This document shows, in pieces, positions 1-8,949 of a stretch of 64,000 nt of DNA. The position numbers and the translations under genes are program-made. The stretch is from CBDCGJ01 sp965238305 (GTDB lineage Bacteria; Pseudomonadota; Alphaproteobacteria; GCA-2731375), in assembly GCA_965238305.1 (NCBI GenBank), contig CBDEHK010000001.1:2356001-2420000 (forward strand), read 5' to 3'. The number at the start of each line of letters is the position of its first letter. Within the stretch, counting starts at the first letter, position 1. The notes below the pieces were generated by a model. The model saw only the letters and a program-made list of their open reading frames with translations, was not told the DNA's origin and did no database searches.

Positions 1-2
1 GT

Positions 3-1052
3 TTAAAAGCTGATGGTCATGTTCTGATCCCTGAAATTCATGTGAAAACCAATGGCGGCGAAAAGGTGTTCTCGCTATTGTCGACCTATACGGAAGATGA
101 AAGTTTTTCGTACCTAAATGGCGTACAGGGACAGTTTGTCGACCGCACCATGGAATGGGAGTTGCGCCGGGAACGTGAAGAGCTACTGGACCAGAAACTC
201 CACGATCAACAGATTATTGAAGAGAAGAGCAAACAATTAGAGAACTTGGCCAACCGCCTGGCGAAGTATCTATCGCCGCAGATCTATCAAACAATATTTT
301 CTAGCGAGAGCGAGGTTAAACAAAGCCAGTCACGCAAGAATTTGACCGTGTTCTTCTCGGATATAGAGCGCTTCACGGATATTTCCGACGTCTTAGAGCC
401 GGAGAAACTAGCTTTCCTGATTAATTCTTACCTTTCGGAAATGGCGACGATCGCGATTGAGTGCGGCGGCACGATTGACAAGTTCATTGGCGATGCTGTG
501 CTGGTATTTTTCGGTGATCCGGATACCGCCGGCGAAACCGAAGACGCCATACGTTGCGTTGATATGGCATTGCGGATGCGGCAAAAGGTGGCAGACCTTC
601 AATCATTTTGGCGCCATCACGGTATTTCAAAACCGGTTCGTGTGCGAATGGGCATAACGACCGGGTTTTGTACGGTTGGCAATTTCGGCTCCGATCAACG
701 CATGGATTACACGGTATTGGGTAGCCCTGTGAACCTAGCTGCGCGGCTGCAAACGAGTGCGCCAGCGGATGAAATATTAATCAACGAAAGCACGCACAGC
801 TTAATCAGCGATGTGGTTATTAGTGAGCATTTTAAACAGATGACGCCGAAGGGATTTTCGCGGCCGATCGAAACCTACAAAGTGATTGGTTTCAAAGATA
901 ATGATCATCTGAGCGCGGCACATTTAAGTCACATTGGCGAACATATCGAAGTTAATTTATTGGATGGTGCCGATATCCGCGAAGCGATCGAAGAGCTGAA
1001 GCGCGTACAAGAAGAATTCGAACGCCAACTCGCAGCCAACCGGAATAAATAG
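3..1052 (+). CDS. Class III adenylate/guanylate cyclase, 5' part cut off by window edge
   Basis: Converts ATP (or GTP) to a cyclic nucleotide. The frame is open to the window start, so the GTG at 42 need not be the real start and an N-terminal sensor region is missing. Numbering from that GTG, a charged coiled-coil linker covers about residues 38-75 and the cyclase homology domain about 100-285. The metal-binding FFSDIERF segment and the GTIDKFIGDAV segment are both intact. The lysine in TIDKF is the position that favours adenine in adenylate cyclases, so cAMP is the likely product; this is inference. A charged tail follows the catalytic domain. It reads alone on the plus strand, 63 nt before the next gene. 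A protein with a cyclic-nucleotide-binding domain lies at 27507-28652. Confidence 0.9.
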   Translation, partial: LKADGHVLIPEIHVKTNGGEKVFSLLSTYTEDESFSYLNGVQGQFVDRTMEWELRREREELLDQKLHDQQIIEEKSKQLENLANRLAKYLSPQIYQTIFSSESEVKQSQSRKNLTVFFSDIERFTDISDVLEPEKLAFLINSYLSEMATIAIECGGTIDKFIGDAVLVFFGDPDTAGETEDAIRCVDMALRMRQKVADLQSFWRHHGISKPVRVRMGITTGFCTVGNFGSDQRMDYTVLGSPVNLAARLQTSAPADEILINESTHSLISDVVISEHFKQMTPKGFSRPIETYKVIGFKDNDHLSAAHLSHIGEHIEVNLLDGADIREAIEELKRVQEEFERQLAANRNK

Positions 1053-1115
1053 CGGGTCAGACATCAGTATTCAGATCCTGGAGATCTGTCTAAGTAAATT
1101 TTCGGGGGAAAATTC

Positions 1116-1991
1116 ATGTCTTTGGAATTGAAACTGGACCATGTGGGCGTCGCTGTACATGACCTAACCGAAGTTTATGAGACCTATAGCCGACTTGGTT
1201 TTCACTTAACACCACGTTCGATACATGCCGGTTCGCGCGAACCGGGCGGCCCGGTGCAGCCACTAGGTTCCGGCAATCATTGCGCCATGTTCGAAGACGG
1301 ATATCTTGAACTGCTAGGTGTCGTCGATGCCAGTTTGACTAATCATGCGACGCCGTTTCTGGAGAAATATCAAGGCGCTCATATCGTCGCTTTCGGCCTA
1401 GAACGGGCGGAAGAAGCACAAGGCGAATTAGCCAACCGGTTTGATGGCGTCCAAGCAATTTCGATGTTGGAACGCGACGCTACTTTTGGGTTGGAGGACG
1501 ATCAAATCCGTCGTGCGCGATTTGCCAATATATATTTAGACGACGGCGTGATGCCAGAAGCCTATTTCATATTCATCGAGCATTTGACCCGCGATGTTCT
1601 GTGGCAACCGCATCTACTCATGCACCCGAATGGCGCCAAGGCGATGCAGGAAGTTGCCTTTTGTGTTCCAGATGCAGCCGATACGGCGCAGCGGATGTCA
1701 AACTTACTCGGCGCGCGGGCCGAGGAAAAAATTCCCGGCATCTATGTACTCGATTTACCGCGCGGACGGCTATATATCATGTCCGAAAGCGGCCTTGCCA
1801 GTTGGACCCCGGGGCTGAAGCCGCCTTATATGCCCTATGTCGCTGGATTCGGTGTGACCGTCGCCGATCTGCATCAGACCAAGTCATTGCTGGGCCAAAA
1901 TGGCGTGCCCTTTAATTCGCATCCCTATCCAGCCATCTGGGTCGCGCCCGAATATACTTGTGGGCCTGTCGTTTCCTTCATTCAGAAGTGA
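1116..1991 (+). CDS. VOC-superfamily (glyoxalase-like) protein
   Basis: A 291-residue protein with two glyoxalase/VOC-type halves. The N-terminus LDHVGVAVHDL is the usual first strand of a VOC module, and NHCAMFEDGYLELLGV carries the expected later strands. The second half restarts near residue 175 (MQEVAFCVPDA). The layout resembles the glyoxalase-like family (Pfam Glyoxalase_3), whose substrates are mostly unknown; members are metal-dependent isomerases, dioxygenases or resistance proteins. The ATG is supported by a GGGGGA Shine-Dalgarno 7 nt upstream. It converges on the DsbA-family gene that ends at 2007. The specific reaction cannot be read from the sequence. Confidence 0.8.
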   Translation: MSLELKLDHVGVAVHDLTEVYETYSRLGFHLTPRSIHAGSREPGGPVQPLGSGNHCAMFEDGYLELLGVVDASLTNHATPFLEKYQGAHIVAFGLERAEEAQGELANRFDGVQAISMLERDATFGLEDDQIRRARFANIYLDDGVMPEAYFIFIEHLTRDVLWQPHLLMHPNGAKAMQEVAFCVPDAADTAQRMSNLLGARAEEKIPGIYVLDLPRGRLYIMSESGLASWTPGLKPPYMPYVAGFGVTVADLHQTKSLLGQNGVPFNSHPYPAIWVAPEYTCGPVVSFIQK

Positions 1992-2006
1992 CAGGTAAGA
2001 ATAGGC

Positions 2007-2597
2007 TCAGGAGTTCAACATCGCCTCTTCGACAAATTCCATCCGGTCTTTGCCCCAGAACATTTCTTCGCCGACAAAAAACATCGGGGCACCAAAAGCA
2101 CCGCGTGCCATGCCTTCTTCGGTGACTCGCCGCAAAGTTGATCGTGTCGCGTCGCTATCTATATGGTGTTGGAAAGTGTCTGCATCTTCACCCAAAGAGG
2201 TGACAATGTCAGCCAAAACCCGTCGATCCGTAATGTTCCGATCGTCAACCCAATATGCCCGCATCACGGCCTGGATATAGGCTGTTTCCTTGCCGGTCGT
2301 GCGAATTGCGAAGCTGCCGCGTAGGGCCGGCGACGTCTTAATCGGAAATGTGCTGGGCATGTTGAAGGCAAGCCCGGTTTTTTTTGACCAGCGCTGATGA
2401 TCCAGCCACAGATAGTTCAGTTTTTCGTCGCCATGATCGCGCATCACCGAATGGTCGCGGCTGCGAAAGACATGGCCAAGATGGTAGGGTTTCCAGATCA
2501 ATTCCGCACCGATCCGGTCGCAGAGTTGCGGTGCCAGAAAAGCTGCAAAATAAGCGTTCGTTGATGAAAAATCGTAATAGAGTTCTAGGCTTTTCAT
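2007..2597 (-). CDS. DsbA-family 2-hydroxychromene-2-carboxylate isomerase-like protein
   Basis: A 196-residue thioredoxin-fold protein of the kappa-GST/HCCA isomerase group, glutathione-dependent isomerases of aromatic degradation. The N-terminus LELYYDFSSTNAYFA has serine where oxidative DsbA proteins have the first cysteine of CxxC, which is normal for this family. FGAPMFFVGEEMFWGKDR near the C-terminus holds the conserved cis-proline region (GAP) and the FWG..R motif. I chose the ATG at 2597 rather than the longer frame to 2708, because the extension is hydrophobic junk that overlaps the divergent hydrolase. The gap between the two divergent starts is about 60 nt and probably holds both promoters. 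The true substrate is unknown. Confidence 0.85.
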   Translation of the reverse strand: MKSLELYYDFSSTNAYFAAFLAPQLCDRIGAELIWKPYHLGHVFRSRDHSVMRDHGDEKLNYLWLDHQRWSKKTGLAFNMPSTFPIKTSPALRGSFAIRTTGKETAYIQAVMRAYWVDDRNITDRRVLADIVTSLGEDADTFQHHIDSDATRSTLRRVTEEGMARGAFGAPMFFVGEEMFWGKDRMEFVEEAMLNS

Positions 2598-2658
2598 GAT
2601 CATCCCGGATAGTATCTCAGCAGGCAATAAATAATACACCAAACAGGGAATGTTACAG

Positions 2659-3690
2659 ATGGGTAAATACGACATTACCGAACACACCGCGCAGATAGGC
2701 GAACACACGATTTTCTACCGTGCCGCAGGGCCGGCAGACGGTCCATTGGTCATCTTCGTCCACGGCTGGCCTGAATTGTCATTGAGCTGGCGACACCAGC
2801 TCAGTTGTCTTGGTTCCATGGGTTTCCGTGCGATCGCGCCCGATATGCGCGGTTATGGTGGTTCCAGCATCTACACGGATCATGACGCCTATGGTCAACG
2901 CCACGTCGTTGGCGACATGATCGGATTGCTAGATAATCTAGGGCAGGACAACGCCGTTTGGGTTGGCCACGACTGGGGCAGTCCGACTGTCTGGGCGATC
3001 GCCAATCATCACCCCGATCGATGTCAGGCGGTGGCCAGTCTTTGCGTGCCCTATAGTTCCCTGGAAAGCGGCATTGAAGGTTTGGAAAAAGGCATCAATC
3101 GAGATCTTTATCCAATCGAAGAATTTCCGTATGGACAATGGGATTACCAGGTTTTTTATGTTGAGAACTTTGCCAAGGCCACGGCGCCGATGGATGCGAA
3201 TCCCTACAACATGGCGAAGGCACTTTTCCGCAAAGGTGATCCGGCCGGGGCTGGTATGCCCGCAGCTACGTCGATGGTGCGAAAGGCCGGCGGCTGGTTT
3301 GGCGGCTTGCCGGAAGCACCTGACTTTCCAATAGACACCGACGTGATCAGCGAAGAGGAGCTGCGGGTCTATTCCGGTGGATTGGAAAAGAATGGCTTCT
3401 TCGGTCCCAATAGCTATTACATGAACCATGAGGCAAACGGCGTCTATGAGGCGGAGAAAGTGAATGATGGCAAACTCGACATGCCGGTTCTGTTCCTAGG
3501 TGCGCGGTATGATTATGTCTGCGACGTCGTCAGTACCGATTTGGCTGTGTCGATGCGTGCCATGTGTAGTGACTTGACAGAATTTGTCGTTAATAGCGGC
3601 CACTGGATGGCACAGGAAAAACCGGCAGAAGTGAACACCGCTCTGCTCGGTTGGTTGGCAACCAAAGTAAAAGAGGTCTGGCCGAATTAA
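2659..3690 (+). CDS. Alpha/beta hydrolase, epoxide-hydrolase type
   Basis: A 343-residue alpha/beta hydrolase. HGWPE (residues 35-39) supplies the oxyanion hole and GHDWG (103-107) the nucleophile Asp105, the aspartate elbow of epoxide hydrolases and haloalkane dehalogenases. The C-terminal SGHWMAQEKP gives the catalytic histidine, and a long cap region with several tyrosines lies between. HGxP together with cap tyrosines favours epoxide hydrolase over dehalogenase. ATG 2659 is preferred over ATG 2650 because AGGGA (2645-2649) lies 9 nt before 2659 but abuts 2650. It is followed after 23 nt by the PPOX-like gene, likely one transcript. Confidence 0.88.
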   Translation: MGKYDITEHTAQIGEHTIFYRAAGPADGPLVIFVHGWPELSLSWRHQLSCLGSMGFRAIAPDMRGYGGSSIYTDHDAYGQRHVVGDMIGLLDNLGQDNAVWVGHDWGSPTVWAIANHHPDRCQAVASLCVPYSSLESGIEGLEKGINRDLYPIEEFPYGQWDYQVFYVENFAKATAPMDANPYNMAKALFRKGDPAGAGMPAATSMVRKAGGWFGGLPEAPDFPIDTDVISEEELRVYSGGLEKNGFFGPNSYYMNHEANGVYEAEKVNDGKLDMPVLFLGARYDYVCDVVSTDLAVSMRAMCSDLTEFVVNSGHWMAQEKPAEVNTALLGWLATKVKEVWPN

Positions 3691-3713
3691 TCGAAATCTT
3701 CAAGGAGCAGGAA

Positions 3714-4370
3714 ATGTCGAAGATTTACAGCGAAGGACACCGGGCTTTTCAAGATCAATTCGATAGCCGCAAACTGGCAGATGGCCTCGAGCAAGTAATT
3801 GTGCATGACAGCGTTGCCGGTAAAGACCGCCCGTTTATCGAAAATTCCGATATGTTCTTTCTTTCGACTATAGACGGCAACGGGTGGCCGACTGTGTCGT
3901 ACAAAGGCGGATATGCCGGATTTGTGAAAATCGTTGACGACCAGACACTGGCCTTTCCAATTTATGACGGCAACGGCATGTTCTATTCCACCGGCAACAT
4001 TTCCGAATACAGTAAAATCGGCATGTTATTTATCGACTTTGAGCAGCCGCGTAGGTTACGAGTTCACGGCACCGCCAGTGTATCTTCAAAAGATCCGTTG
4101 ATTGGTGAATATCACGAGGCGTGTTTGGTTGTGCGCGTAAAAATTGACAATATCTTCGTGAACTGTGCCCGCTATATCCATAAATACACAAAGCAAATGC
4201 AATCCATAAACGTTCCGGAAGCAGGCCTCGAAACCCCGATCGCGGACTGGAAGCGCATTGAGGAGATTCAAGATATTTTACCAGGAAAAGATAAGGGTGC
4301 CGCCGAGAAAGCCGGCGGCACAATACCCGAGCGGGATTATCAAAAAGAATTCTGGCGCGGCCTCGATTGA
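3714..4370 (+). CDS. Pyridoxamine-5'-phosphate-oxidase-like split-barrel flavoprotein
   Basis: A 218-residue protein of the PPOX / FMN-binding split-barrel superfamily. MFFLSTIDGNGWPTVSYKGG is the typical first two strands with the flavin-binding turn, followed by LAFPIYDGNGMFYSTGNI and RRLRVHGTASV. This group is usually annotated as pyridoxamine 5'-phosphate oxidase family, but members act on varied substrates and real PdxH activity is not implied. An AAGGAG Shine-Dalgarno lies 7 nt before the ATG. The gene is 23 nt downstream of the epoxide-hydrolase-type gene, so the two are probably co-transcribed and may act on the same compound; that link is inference. Confidence 0.8.
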   Translation: MSKIYSEGHRAFQDQFDSRKLADGLEQVIVHDSVAGKDRPFIENSDMFFLSTIDGNGWPTVSYKGGYAGFVKIVDDQTLAFPIYDGNGMFYSTGNISEYSKIGMLFIDFEQPRRLRVHGTASVSSKDPLIGEYHEACLVVRVKIDNIFVNCARYIHKYTKQMQSINVPEAGLETPIADWKRIEEIQDILPGKDKGAAEKAGGTIPERDYQKEFWRGLD

Positions 4371-4376
4371 CGCCGT

Positions 4377-5147
4377 TTAGAAGCCGATATGGGCGCCGCC
4401 ATCGATGGAGAGATGCTGGCCGGTGATGTAACTCGACGCATCCGACAGTAAAAAACAGACGCCTTGCACCACTTCTTCTGGACTGGAGAAACGCTGTAGA
4501 ACGATCGGCGCCATGATGCCGTCACGGAACTTGTCGGAGCGGATGGTTTCTGTCATCTCCGTTTCGACGACCCCAAAACAAACACTATTCGTGCGGATGC
4601 CATAGCGGCCCCATTCTTTGGTCGCACTCATTGTCAGGCCCAAGACACCAGCCTTTGCCGCGCCGTAATTGATTTGCCCGATGGTGCCGCGGCGTCCGGC
4701 GATGGACGAAATATTCACGATCGCGCCGGGGGCAGTATCACCGGCTTTGGCGCGATCAATCATGTGACGACCGATAGCTTGCAGACAAAGATACACGCCA
4801 GTCAGATTGACGTCGATGACCTGTTGCCAAACTTCATAGGACATCTTGTTGATCATCGCCGCGCGGACAATACCGGCATTGTTGACCAAACCATGTAAGG
4901 CGCCATGTTTCTCTGCCGCTGCACCAATGAAGTCTTGTACGAAGCCCGGTTCGGCAACGCTGCCCGCATGGGCTTCAGCTTTGTCGCCCAGGGAATCAGC
5001 GACGGCTTTGACTTTGTCTTCTTGGATATCGGTGAGGATTACATGGCCACCCAAATCCACCACCAAACGGGCGGCGGCTTCACCAATACCTTGTCCAGCG
5101 CCGGTTATTACAATATTGCGCCCCTCCAGGCTCATTGGATTAATCAT
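4377..5147 (-). CDS. SDR-family NAD(P)-dependent oxidoreductase (FabG-like)
   Basis: A 256-residue classical short-chain dehydrogenase. TGAGQGIG (residues 16-23) is the cofactor-binding turn, LTDIQ after strand 2 carries an aspartate that favours NAD(H), NNAG is present, and the triad reads NISSIAG ... YGAAK. The C-terminus SSYITGQHLSIDGG is standard. A GGAGG Shine-Dalgarno lies upstream of ATG 5147. It is convergent with the PPOX-like gene, with a 6-nt gap. The substrate is not identifiable; lipid or xenobiotic alcohol/ketone turnover would fit the neighbouring hydrolases. Confidence 0.88.
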   Translation of the reverse strand: MINPMSLEGRNIVITGAGQGIGEAAARLVVDLGGHVILTDIQEDKVKAVADSLGDKAEAHAGSVAEPGFVQDFIGAAAEKHGALHGLVNNAGIVRAAMINKMSYEVWQQVIDVNLTGVYLCLQAIGRHMIDRAKAGDTAPGAIVNISSIAGRRGTIGQINYGAAKAGVLGLTMSATKEWGRYGIRTNSVCFGVVETEMTETIRSDKFRDGIMAPIVLQRFSSPEEVVQGVCFLLSDASSYITGQHLSIDGGAHIGF

Positions 5148-5351
5148 CTATCGTCTCCCTCCGAGATACCATTTTTGCTTTCTAAATTATCGTGATTGTC
5201 CCATTGTCGCTGTATTGGGTCGTCGATTGCAAGATCGGTCCGATTTCGAAGCATTTTATTATTTCCGATAGAAAACTTTGGTCATTTTTTGACACATCCC
5301 GGGCAAGGAAAAAGCAATTCTCATCATCGAGATTCGATATAAGTTGGGACT

Positions 5352-6335
5352 ATGGAAAATACTGGGAGAGGCATTTTGAGCGAAATCAAGCAAAGACGAA
5401 TTCAAACCAACGGCATTGAGCTGAACATCGCGGAAGCGGGCGAGGGCCCACTGGTGATCATGTTACATGGCTTTCCTGAAAGCTGGTATTCCTGGCGCCA
5501 TCAATTGAAAGCGCTGGCGGATGCCGGATATTGGGCCGTTGCGACGGATAATCGTGGTTACGGGGCTAGTGATAAACCGCATGAAATTGAAGCTTATGAT
5601 CAGGTCACGATCGCAGCAGACGTCGCCGGATTGATCGATGCGCTAGGTCGCGATAGTGCCGTTGTTGTCGGCCATGATTGGGGGGCGCCGGCGGCTTGGT
5701 ACACGGCATTACTGCATCCGGAAAAAGTCTCGGCGGTGGCAGCGTTAAGTGTGCCGTGGCGCGGTCGCGGAGAGTTTCCACCAACGCAATCGTTCAAAGC
5801 GATCTACAAAGACAATTTCTTCTATATGCTTTATTTCCAGGAACCTGGTGTGGCGGAAGCGGAATTGGAAGCCGATGTCAGACGCAGCTTACGGCTTTTC
5901 TATTTCGGGATATCCGGCAACAACGACAAATTGGGCGCTGGTTTTGTGCAAAAAAAGAAGGGCGACCCTTTACTTAAAGGCATGATTGATCCAGATGAAC
6001 TACCCGCTTGGCTGTCGGAAGAGGACATGGATTTTTATACTGCGCGATTTGAAGCAAGCGGTTTTAGGGGGCCGTTGAATTGGTACCGTAATCTCGATAG
6101 CACCTGGGAGAAGACGGCAAATATCCCGGATTTCAAAATCACGCAGCCGGCTTTTTTCATGGGCGGCGAACGAGACCCGGTGTTGGCATTCTCCCCCAAT
6201 TGGGAAGACATCATGCGCAGTATGGTGCCGAACTTGCAGGAATTGACCGTTCTGCCCAATTGCGGTCATTGGATCCAACAGGAACGGCCCGATGAGGTGA
6301 ATACGGGGTTGATAAAATTCTTAAAAGCGAATTAG
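5352..6335 (+). CDS. Alpha/beta hydrolase, soluble epoxide hydrolase type
   Basis: A 327-residue protein, second of two epoxide-hydrolase-type genes within 3 kb. HGFPESW (39-45) is the classical soluble epoxide hydrolase oxyanion motif, GHDWG carries nucleophile Asp109, a cap domain holds several tyrosines, and NCGHWIQQERP gives the catalytic histidine. It is clearly not a recent duplicate of the gene at 2659, because the caps differ. Two starts are possible: ATG 5352, or TTG 5376, which has GGGAGAGG only 4 nt upstream. The 3' end overlaps the convergent Nudix gene by 4 nt. Confidence 0.88.
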   Translation: MENTGRGILSEIKQRRIQTNGIELNIAEAGEGPLVIMLHGFPESWYSWRHQLKALADAGYWAVATDNRGYGASDKPHEIEAYDQVTIAADVAGLIDALGRDSAVVVGHDWGAPAAWYTALLHPEKVSAVAALSVPWRGRGEFPPTQSFKAIYKDNFFYMLYFQEPGVAEAELEADVRRSLRLFYFGISGNNDKLGAGFVQKKKGDPLLKGMIDPDELPAWLSEEDMDFYTARFEASGFRGPLNWYRNLDSTWEKTANIPDFKITQPAFFMGGERDPVLAFSPNWEDIMRSMVPNLQELTVLPNCGHWIQQERPDEVNTGLIKFLKAN

Positions 6336-6955
6336 CGTTGCGCCCAGCCAGGTGGAGCATATTGCGCCACCCGGATCGGGTTGCCATGCATCACGGTCTC
6401 GCGAAACTGGTATAATACTGCTGCGGTCGGGGCGTGGATGCGGACGTCATTGAACAGCATGCGGATGATCATGTCGGCTTCCGGTGCCTTGCGAGCGAAT
6501 TGTGGTGAATCAGGCCGCGCCAGTTCCTGGAATGATATTTCATGAATGGATGCGACTTCGTTCGGGTTCGCTTTCATGTTCGCCAGGTCATTGATCCAGA
6601 CCACAACCGGTGTCATCACGTAACCTGATCTTGTCGGATAATCGTCCAATATGCCAAGTATGTTGTCGACCGACGGCGTCAAATTTATTTCTTCTTGCAG
6701 CTCTCGCAGCGCCGCTGTGACCGCATCTTCACCATCATCCAAGCGTCCACCTGGCAATGCCCATTGACCGGCATGGGCGCGTAAGTTGGACGATCGTCGG
6801 GTGATGAGCAGAGTGCCATCTCCATCGTCCTGTCTTGCCACGGCTAAGACAACGGCAGCTCGCTTCAAGCCAATACTAGACTGTTCCTGCCGTTCGAACG
6901 CGGCAAGATTGTCGGTCAACCGTTGGCGTAGATCGGCGCCATGGGTATAAGGCAT
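6332..6955 (-). CDS. Nudix hydrolase, CoA-pyrophosphatase-like
   Basis: A 207-residue Nudix protein. The Nudix box runs from GGRLDDGE to RELQEEI. It is preceded by the LITRRSSNLRAHAGQW block, which resembles the CoA-specific signature (LLTxRSxxLRxHxGE) of NudL/YeaB-type enzymes that cleave CoA or acyl-CoA to phosphopantetheine and 3',5'-ADP. The usual glycine after EE-x is Asn here, a mild deviation. It starts 3 nt after the mscS-like stop codon, so it is probably translated from the same message. Confidence 0.85.
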   Translation of the reverse strand: MPYTHGADLRQRLTDNLAAFERQEQSSIGLKRAAVVLAVARQDDGDGTLLITRRSSNLRAHAGQWALPGGRLDDGEDAVTAALRELQEEINLTPSVDNILGILDDYPTRSGYVMTPVVVWINDLANMKANPNEVASIHEISFQELARPDSPQFARKAPEADMIIRMLFNDVRIHAPTAAVLYQFRETVMHGNPIRVAQYAPPGWAQR

Positions 6956-6958
6956 GCT

Positions 6959-7783
6959 TCAGTCGGCAGCCTGATGAATGACGCGTTGAGGGTAAGGGAT
7001 ACTGATCCCTTCGGCGTCGAAACGTTGTTTGATTGCTTTCGTCATATCGAATTTCAAGTCCCAATAATCGGCAGCGTCACACCAGGCCCGAACTGTGAAG
7101 TTGACTGAACTGTCGGCCAATTCCGACACTACAATCATCAAGGCCGGATCATCGTGGACACGTTCATCTGCGCCGATGACGGCTTCGATCGTTTGCGTCA
7201 CTTTATCAATGTCGTCTTCATAGGAAACACCAAAAACCCAATCGACCCGGCGGGTATCATGATAACTAAAATTCTTGACGGCGGAGCCCCAAATCTGGCT
7301 GTTCGGGACGATGATATGCACATTGTCCGGTGTCGAAAGTTCCGTCGTAAATAGATTAAGCGCCTTGACGGTGCCAGCAACACCGCCAGCTTCAACATAA
7401 TTTCCAATTGCGAAGGGTCGGAACAGAAGCAACATGAACCCAGCGGCAACGTTGCTGAGCGTCCCTTGCAGGGCGAGGCCAATGGCTAAACCGGCGGTAC
7501 CCAAGACGGCAACCAAACTAGTCGTTTCGACGCCAAACTGCCCAAGGACAGTAACAATCGTGACGGCCAAAACGACGTAACGCGCCAGGCTGGCGGTCAA
7601 AGTCGTAACCATTTCGTCGATATTTTCACTACGACGCATTAGCCGCAATACAATGGCTTTAACCCATTTGGAGGCAATCCAACCAATGATCAGGACAACA
7701 ATGGCGCCGACCATATTCAATCCATAAGTTGTCAGAACTTCAACCACTATGGCGATGGTTTCTTGAATATTTTCCGTTTCCAT
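6959..7783 (-). CDS. mscS: Small-conductance mechanosensitive channel (MscS family)
   Basis: A 274-residue inner-membrane channel that opens under membrane tension and protects against hypo-osmotic shock. Three N-terminal membrane helices are visible: MVGAIVVLIIGWIASKWV, then YVVLAVTIVTVLGQFGV, then the pore helix GLAIGLALQGTLSNVAAG, whose glycine/alanine spacing is diagnostic of MscS TM3. The beta domain and alpha/beta C-terminal domain follow at the usual length. The start at 7783 (METENIQ) is chosen because GGAGAGGG lies 7 nt upstream; an upstream ATG at 7810 lacks such a site. The Nudix gene follows directly. Confidence 0.92.
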   Translation of the reverse strand: METENIQETIAIVVEVLTTYGLNMVGAIVVLIIGWIASKWVKAIVLRLMRRSENIDEMVTTLTASLARYVVLAVTIVTVLGQFGVETTSLVAVLGTAGLAIGLALQGTLSNVAAGFMLLLFRPFAIGNYVEAGGVAGTVKALNLFTTELSTPDNVHIIVPNSQIWGSAVKNFSYHDTRRVDWVFGVSYEDDIDKVTQTIEAVIGADERVHDDPALMIVVSELADSSVNFTVRAWCDAADYWDLKFDMTKAIKQRFDAEGISIPYPQRVIHQAAD

Positions 7784-7855
7784 TTGTTGCCCTCTCCTAC
7801 GAGAATTCAAAGCTAAGCTGATGCCTACTATACCAACGGTCTGGTGAATAGAAAA

Positions 7856-7882
7856 CGGGACGCTGGTAGAACCAGCGTCCCG
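7856..7882 (-). terminator. Perfect 12-bp hairpin, terminator of the OmpA-like gene
   Basis: A perfect inverted repeat, CGGGACGCTGGT / ACCAGCGTCCCG, with a 3-nt loop. On the minus strand it lies 23 nt after the OmpA-like stop codon and is followed by GTTTTCTATT, a moderately U-rich tail. It fits an intrinsic terminator for the minus-strand gene that ends at 7906. Confidence 0.8.
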
Positions 7883-7905
7883 CTAAAGTTTGTCTCAGCT
7901 ACCCG

Positions 7906-8775
7906 CTATTTTTTTGCAGGAATAATGCTGATTTCGACCCGACGGTTCTTCGGATGACGGACGCCATCTTCAGTCGGAACGGCCGGTTCTGTTTCACCAA
8001 GACTGACGGCGCGAACGCTATTTGCTTTTGCTTTTTCGTCAAGCATTTGCAAGATCACGCTTTCGTTCCGATTTTCCGACAAGTCCATATTATAATCCGC
8101 ACTACCCGCACGGTCAGCGTGACCGCGAAGAGCAATAGTGGATTTAACCGAATTCGCAAACGCTACCGCTTTCGCGATCACTGCTTTTGCTTCTTCCGTC
8201 AGATCAGACTTATCGAAATCGAAATAGACGATGAAGTCTTGTTGATCTGGTTTCGGCGGCATTGCCTTCTTCATTGGTTTCATCGGAGCTGGTTTCAGAG
8301 CTTCTTCAACCTTGGCAATTGCGGCCATGAAGGCATCACGGCAAGCAGCAATGTCAGCTGGTTGAATGTCTTCTTCCTGTTCTTCAATCCAGCAGTCAAA
8401 CATAGCCTGCGCACGCGCCATATCTTGTGGCGCTTTGTCTGGACCACCTGCACCTAACGCATCCGTCAAACGACGGCGGGACGACGCAATCTCGCCGACA
8501 TGTTCAGCGGGAAGATTGAAGTCAGCCGGATTATAAGGTTCCGGTGCATTGCCTTCTGCGGATGCGGCCGCTCGACGAGCATAATCATCAGCAGCTTTGT
8601 AATGGCCTTCGGCATATTCGGATTCCGCAAGTGTCAGATATTCCTGATACAGAGCTTGAGTGAAGGCACTACCTTGCGGTTGAAGGCCTTGGACTTTGGA
8701 TAATTCTTGTCCCGCACACGCTGTCAGCGTAATTGCGGCAAGGCCAATTACCATGGCCCGGACTGTTTTGATCAT
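7906..8775 (-). CDS. OmpA-family outer-membrane lipoprotein
   Basis: A 289-residue lipoprotein. The start MIKTVRAMVIGLAAITLTAC gives a short basic n-region, a hydrophobic core and a lipobox LTAC with Cys20. The middle is helical with low-complexity PAPMKPMKKAMPPKP. The C-terminal third is an OmpA peptidoglycan-binding domain: FIVYFDFDKSDLTEEA, ALRGHADRAGSADYN and the NMDLSENRNESV motif with the binding Asp and Arg. It probably tethers the outer membrane to peptidoglycan, as Pal does, but it is longer and no tol genes are nearby, so I do not call it pal. The longer frame to 8874 has no signal peptide and is rejected. The hairpin at 7856-7882 terminates it. Confidence 0.9.
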   Translation of the reverse strand: MIKTVRAMVIGLAAITLTACAGQELSKVQGLQPQGSAFTQALYQEYLTLAESEYAEGHYKAADDYARRAAASAEGNAPEPYNPADFNLPAEHVGEIASSRRRLTDALGAGGPDKAPQDMARAQAMFDCWIEEQEEDIQPADIAACRDAFMAAIAKVEEALKPAPMKPMKKAMPPKPDQQDFIVYFDFDKSDLTEEAKAVIAKAVAFANSVKSTIALRGHADRAGSADYNMDLSENRNESVILQMLDEKAKANSVRAVSLGETEPAVPTEDGVRHPKNRRVEISIIPAKK

Positions 8776-8949
8776 TTTGACGCCCCTGATCCAGTTTTGT
8801 TTGCGTTTATGGTGCACAACGCACCACCCTAGTTGGTACTTTAACTGAATATTCGGATTTGCGACAAATTTCAACGAATTCTTTTAAGTATTTTTATTGG
8901 TGTGGAAACAGTTGATGCCGGTAAAGCATTAGAAAGTCGACATATTTTC

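Noticed and set aside
2007..2597. DsbA-family HCCA isomerase as a selenoprotein
   Set aside because: The active position is serine as in normal family members, and there is no TGA in frame.
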